DNA from: JBBIMS01 sp964531645
GTDB lineage: Bacteria > Acidobacteriota > Aminicenantia > JBFLYD01 > JBBIMS01
Direction: 5' to 3'
Length of the DNA: 22,766 bases
NCBI GenBank assembly: GCA_964531645.1
Contig: CAZHEF010000038.1
Span: forward strand, 1 to 22,766
Under the pieces are notes generated by a model. It searched no databases and was not told the origin of the DNA. It saw nothing but the letters and a program-made list of their open reading frames with translations. Both the position numbers and the translations under genes were made by a program. Below, piece by piece: positions 21,339 to 22,766 of the stretch. Each line of letters starts with the position of its first letter. The first letter of the stretch is position 1.

Positions 21339-22766
21339 ATGAAGAAAAAGCTTTTATTTTATTTTTTCCTTTTTGTTTTTTTAATATCGCCTTCAAAAGA
21401 ACTTGCAGAAACCAAAAATAATGAAACACCTCGTCCAGAGTACCCTCGACCTCAATTTGTAAGAGATAGATGGATCAATCTCAATGGAAAATGGACCTTC
21501 ACCTTTGATTTTGGCGATTCAGGTAAGGAGAAAGGATTTGCAGAAAGCAAAGGGTTTGATAGGGAGATAATAGTTCCCTTCTGTCCTGAAAGTCAACTTT
21601 CAGGTGTGAATTACAAGGATTTTATTAATGTTATCTGGTATCAGAGATATTTTAAAGTTCCTGAAGAGTGGTGCGAGAAAAATATATTTCTTCACTTTGG
21701 AGGTGTAGATTATGAATGCGAGGTCTATGTGGATGGTAAATTTGTTGGAAGACACTCAGGAGGGAGTTCCTCTTTTAAATTCAATATCACTCCCTATGTT
21801 AAATTTGGAGAAAGCCAGAGCCTTGTTGTAAGGGTAAAGGACGATGTTCGTTCTGGTGTCCAGCCTTCTGGAAAGCAGTTGCCAAAACTCAAATCCTATG
21901 GATGCATGTATACTCGAACAACTGGAATATGGCAGACAGTCTGGGTGGAGCCTGTCTCAAAATATGGGATTGAATCCTGCTATATAATCCCTGACCTTGA
22001 CCATAAAAAATTTTACATAAAGCCTCATTTTTATTCTCTAAAGAAAGGTCTAAAATTCAGTGTTAAGGTTAAAGAAGAGAAAAAGGAAGTGAGCAGATCT
22101 GAAGGTATTGCCAGCGAAAATCTCATCTGTGTTTTACCTTTAAAAAATCCAATCCCATGGTCACCTGAAAATCCTTTTATATACGACATTCTCTTTGAGG
22201 TTATTGATGAAAATGGGAAAGTAATTGATAGAGTTGAAAGTTATGCAGGGCTGAGGAAAATTCACATTGAAGGAAACAGGCTTTATCTCAACAATAAACC
22301 TTACTATTTAAGATTTGTTCTTGACTAGGGATTCTATCCTGAAGGAATATGGACAGCTCCGAGCGATTCTGCTCTTAAAAGAGATATTGAACTGGCAAAA
22401 AAAGCAGGATTTAATGGAGCTCGTTTACATCAAAAAGTTTTTGAAGAAAGATTTCATTACTGGGCTGATCGCTTGGGTTATCTTACTTGGGCAGAATTTC
22501 CAAGCTGGGGGATTGACTCTGAAAAAAGTGAATCTCAGAGAAATTTTCTTAAAGAATGGAGCGAAGTTGTTGTAAGAGACAGAGATCACCCATCAAATAA
22601 TTGCATGGACACTGTTTAACGAAGTTTGGGAGAAAAGGGAATCATCATCAAGATCGATAATGGATGTTTACGATTTAACAAAGGGTCTTGACCCCACCCG
22701 ACCAATTAATGATTCAAGCGGTGGAAAGCATGTAAAAACAGACTTATGGACTGAGCATACCTACGA
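21339..22766 (+). pseudogene. GH2 beta-galactosidase-like gene with in-frame TAG and frameshift (3' end cut)
   Basis: The start is ATG at 21339, with AAAGGAGG upstream and not the in-frame ATG seven codons earlier. A signal peptide covers about 1-24. The GH2 sugar-binding N-domain follows (LNGKWTFTFDFG, WYQRYFKVP, LHFGGVDYECEVYVDG, TTGIWQTVWVEPV). The reading stops at TAG 22326-22328 inside LRFVLD-stop-GFYPEGIWTAP, where relatives have Gln (CAG). The same frame then continues with clear GH2 sequence (AKKAGFNGARLHQKVFEERF, YWADRLGYLTWAEFPSW). An extra A in the run 22595-22597 shifts the frame before IIAWTLFNEVWE, which holds the acid/base Glu. After this shift the frame is open to the right edge. 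Two lesions suggest a decaying gene, or errors in the assembly. Other genes here (mvhG, hdrB) use TAG as a true stop, which argues against general amber recoding. Confidence 0.85.

Noticed and set aside
22326..22328. Amber stop-codon recoding in this organism.
   Set aside because: mvhG and hdrB both end in TAG with the next gene's ribosome site directly after, and the GH2 gene also has a frameshift, so mutation or error is simpler.

Overview
The window carries an AT-rich bacterial energy-metabolism locus. It suggests a strictly anaerobic, H2-metabolising, uncultured bacterium. Bacterial features are strong Shine-Dalgarno sites, operon overlaps and exported S9 and glycosidase proteins with signal peptides. 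Arginine is mostly AGA/AGG and the proteins are rich in Lys, Glu and Ile, which fits a thermophile but does not prove it. I cannot assign a phylum from sequence alone.

Region 1 (1-16979, all minus strand, so read right to left) looks like one long operon. It starts with hdrC-hdrB-hdrA and mvhD-mvhG-mvhA, a heterodisulfide-reductase-like complex with an F420-non-reducing [NiFe] hydrogenase. A hydrogenase maturation protease follows, then hydG-hydE-hydF, the three [FeFe]-hydrogenase H-cluster maturases. Next come a histidine kinase with an [FeFe]-hydrogenase-like sensor domain, an archaemetzincin metallopeptidase and a sigma-54-type response regulator. Last are a Cys-rich protein and a NuoE/HydC-type [2Fe-2S] subunit cut by the left edge. 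A catalytic trimeric [FeFe] hydrogenase probably continues beyond that edge (inference). HdrA is unusual: a complete GltD/NfnB-like FAD/NAD(P)H oxidoreductase is inserted into it, giving 1127 residues.

Region 2 (16980-17502) is the divergent intergenic region. It holds a good minus-strand promoter (TTGACA-N17-TATATT, overlapping a GG-N10-GC sigma-54-like core) and a near-perfect 17-bp-arm dyad just upstream of the -35. A roughly 160-bp inverted-repeat structure fills the hdrC leader. The regulator genes downstream, the dyad and the promoter together suggest a self-contained H2- or redox-responsive circuit; this is inference.

Region 3 (17503-22766, plus strand) is different in kind: an exported S9 prolyl-oligopeptidase-like peptidase, a small ferritin-like protein, a secreted GH99/WbsX-like protein and a GH2 beta-galactosidase-like gene. 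The GH2 gene has an in-frame TAG and a +1 frameshift and runs off the right edge. This part reads as protein and polysaccharide scavenging. No tRNA, rRNA, CRISPR array or transposase gene was seen.
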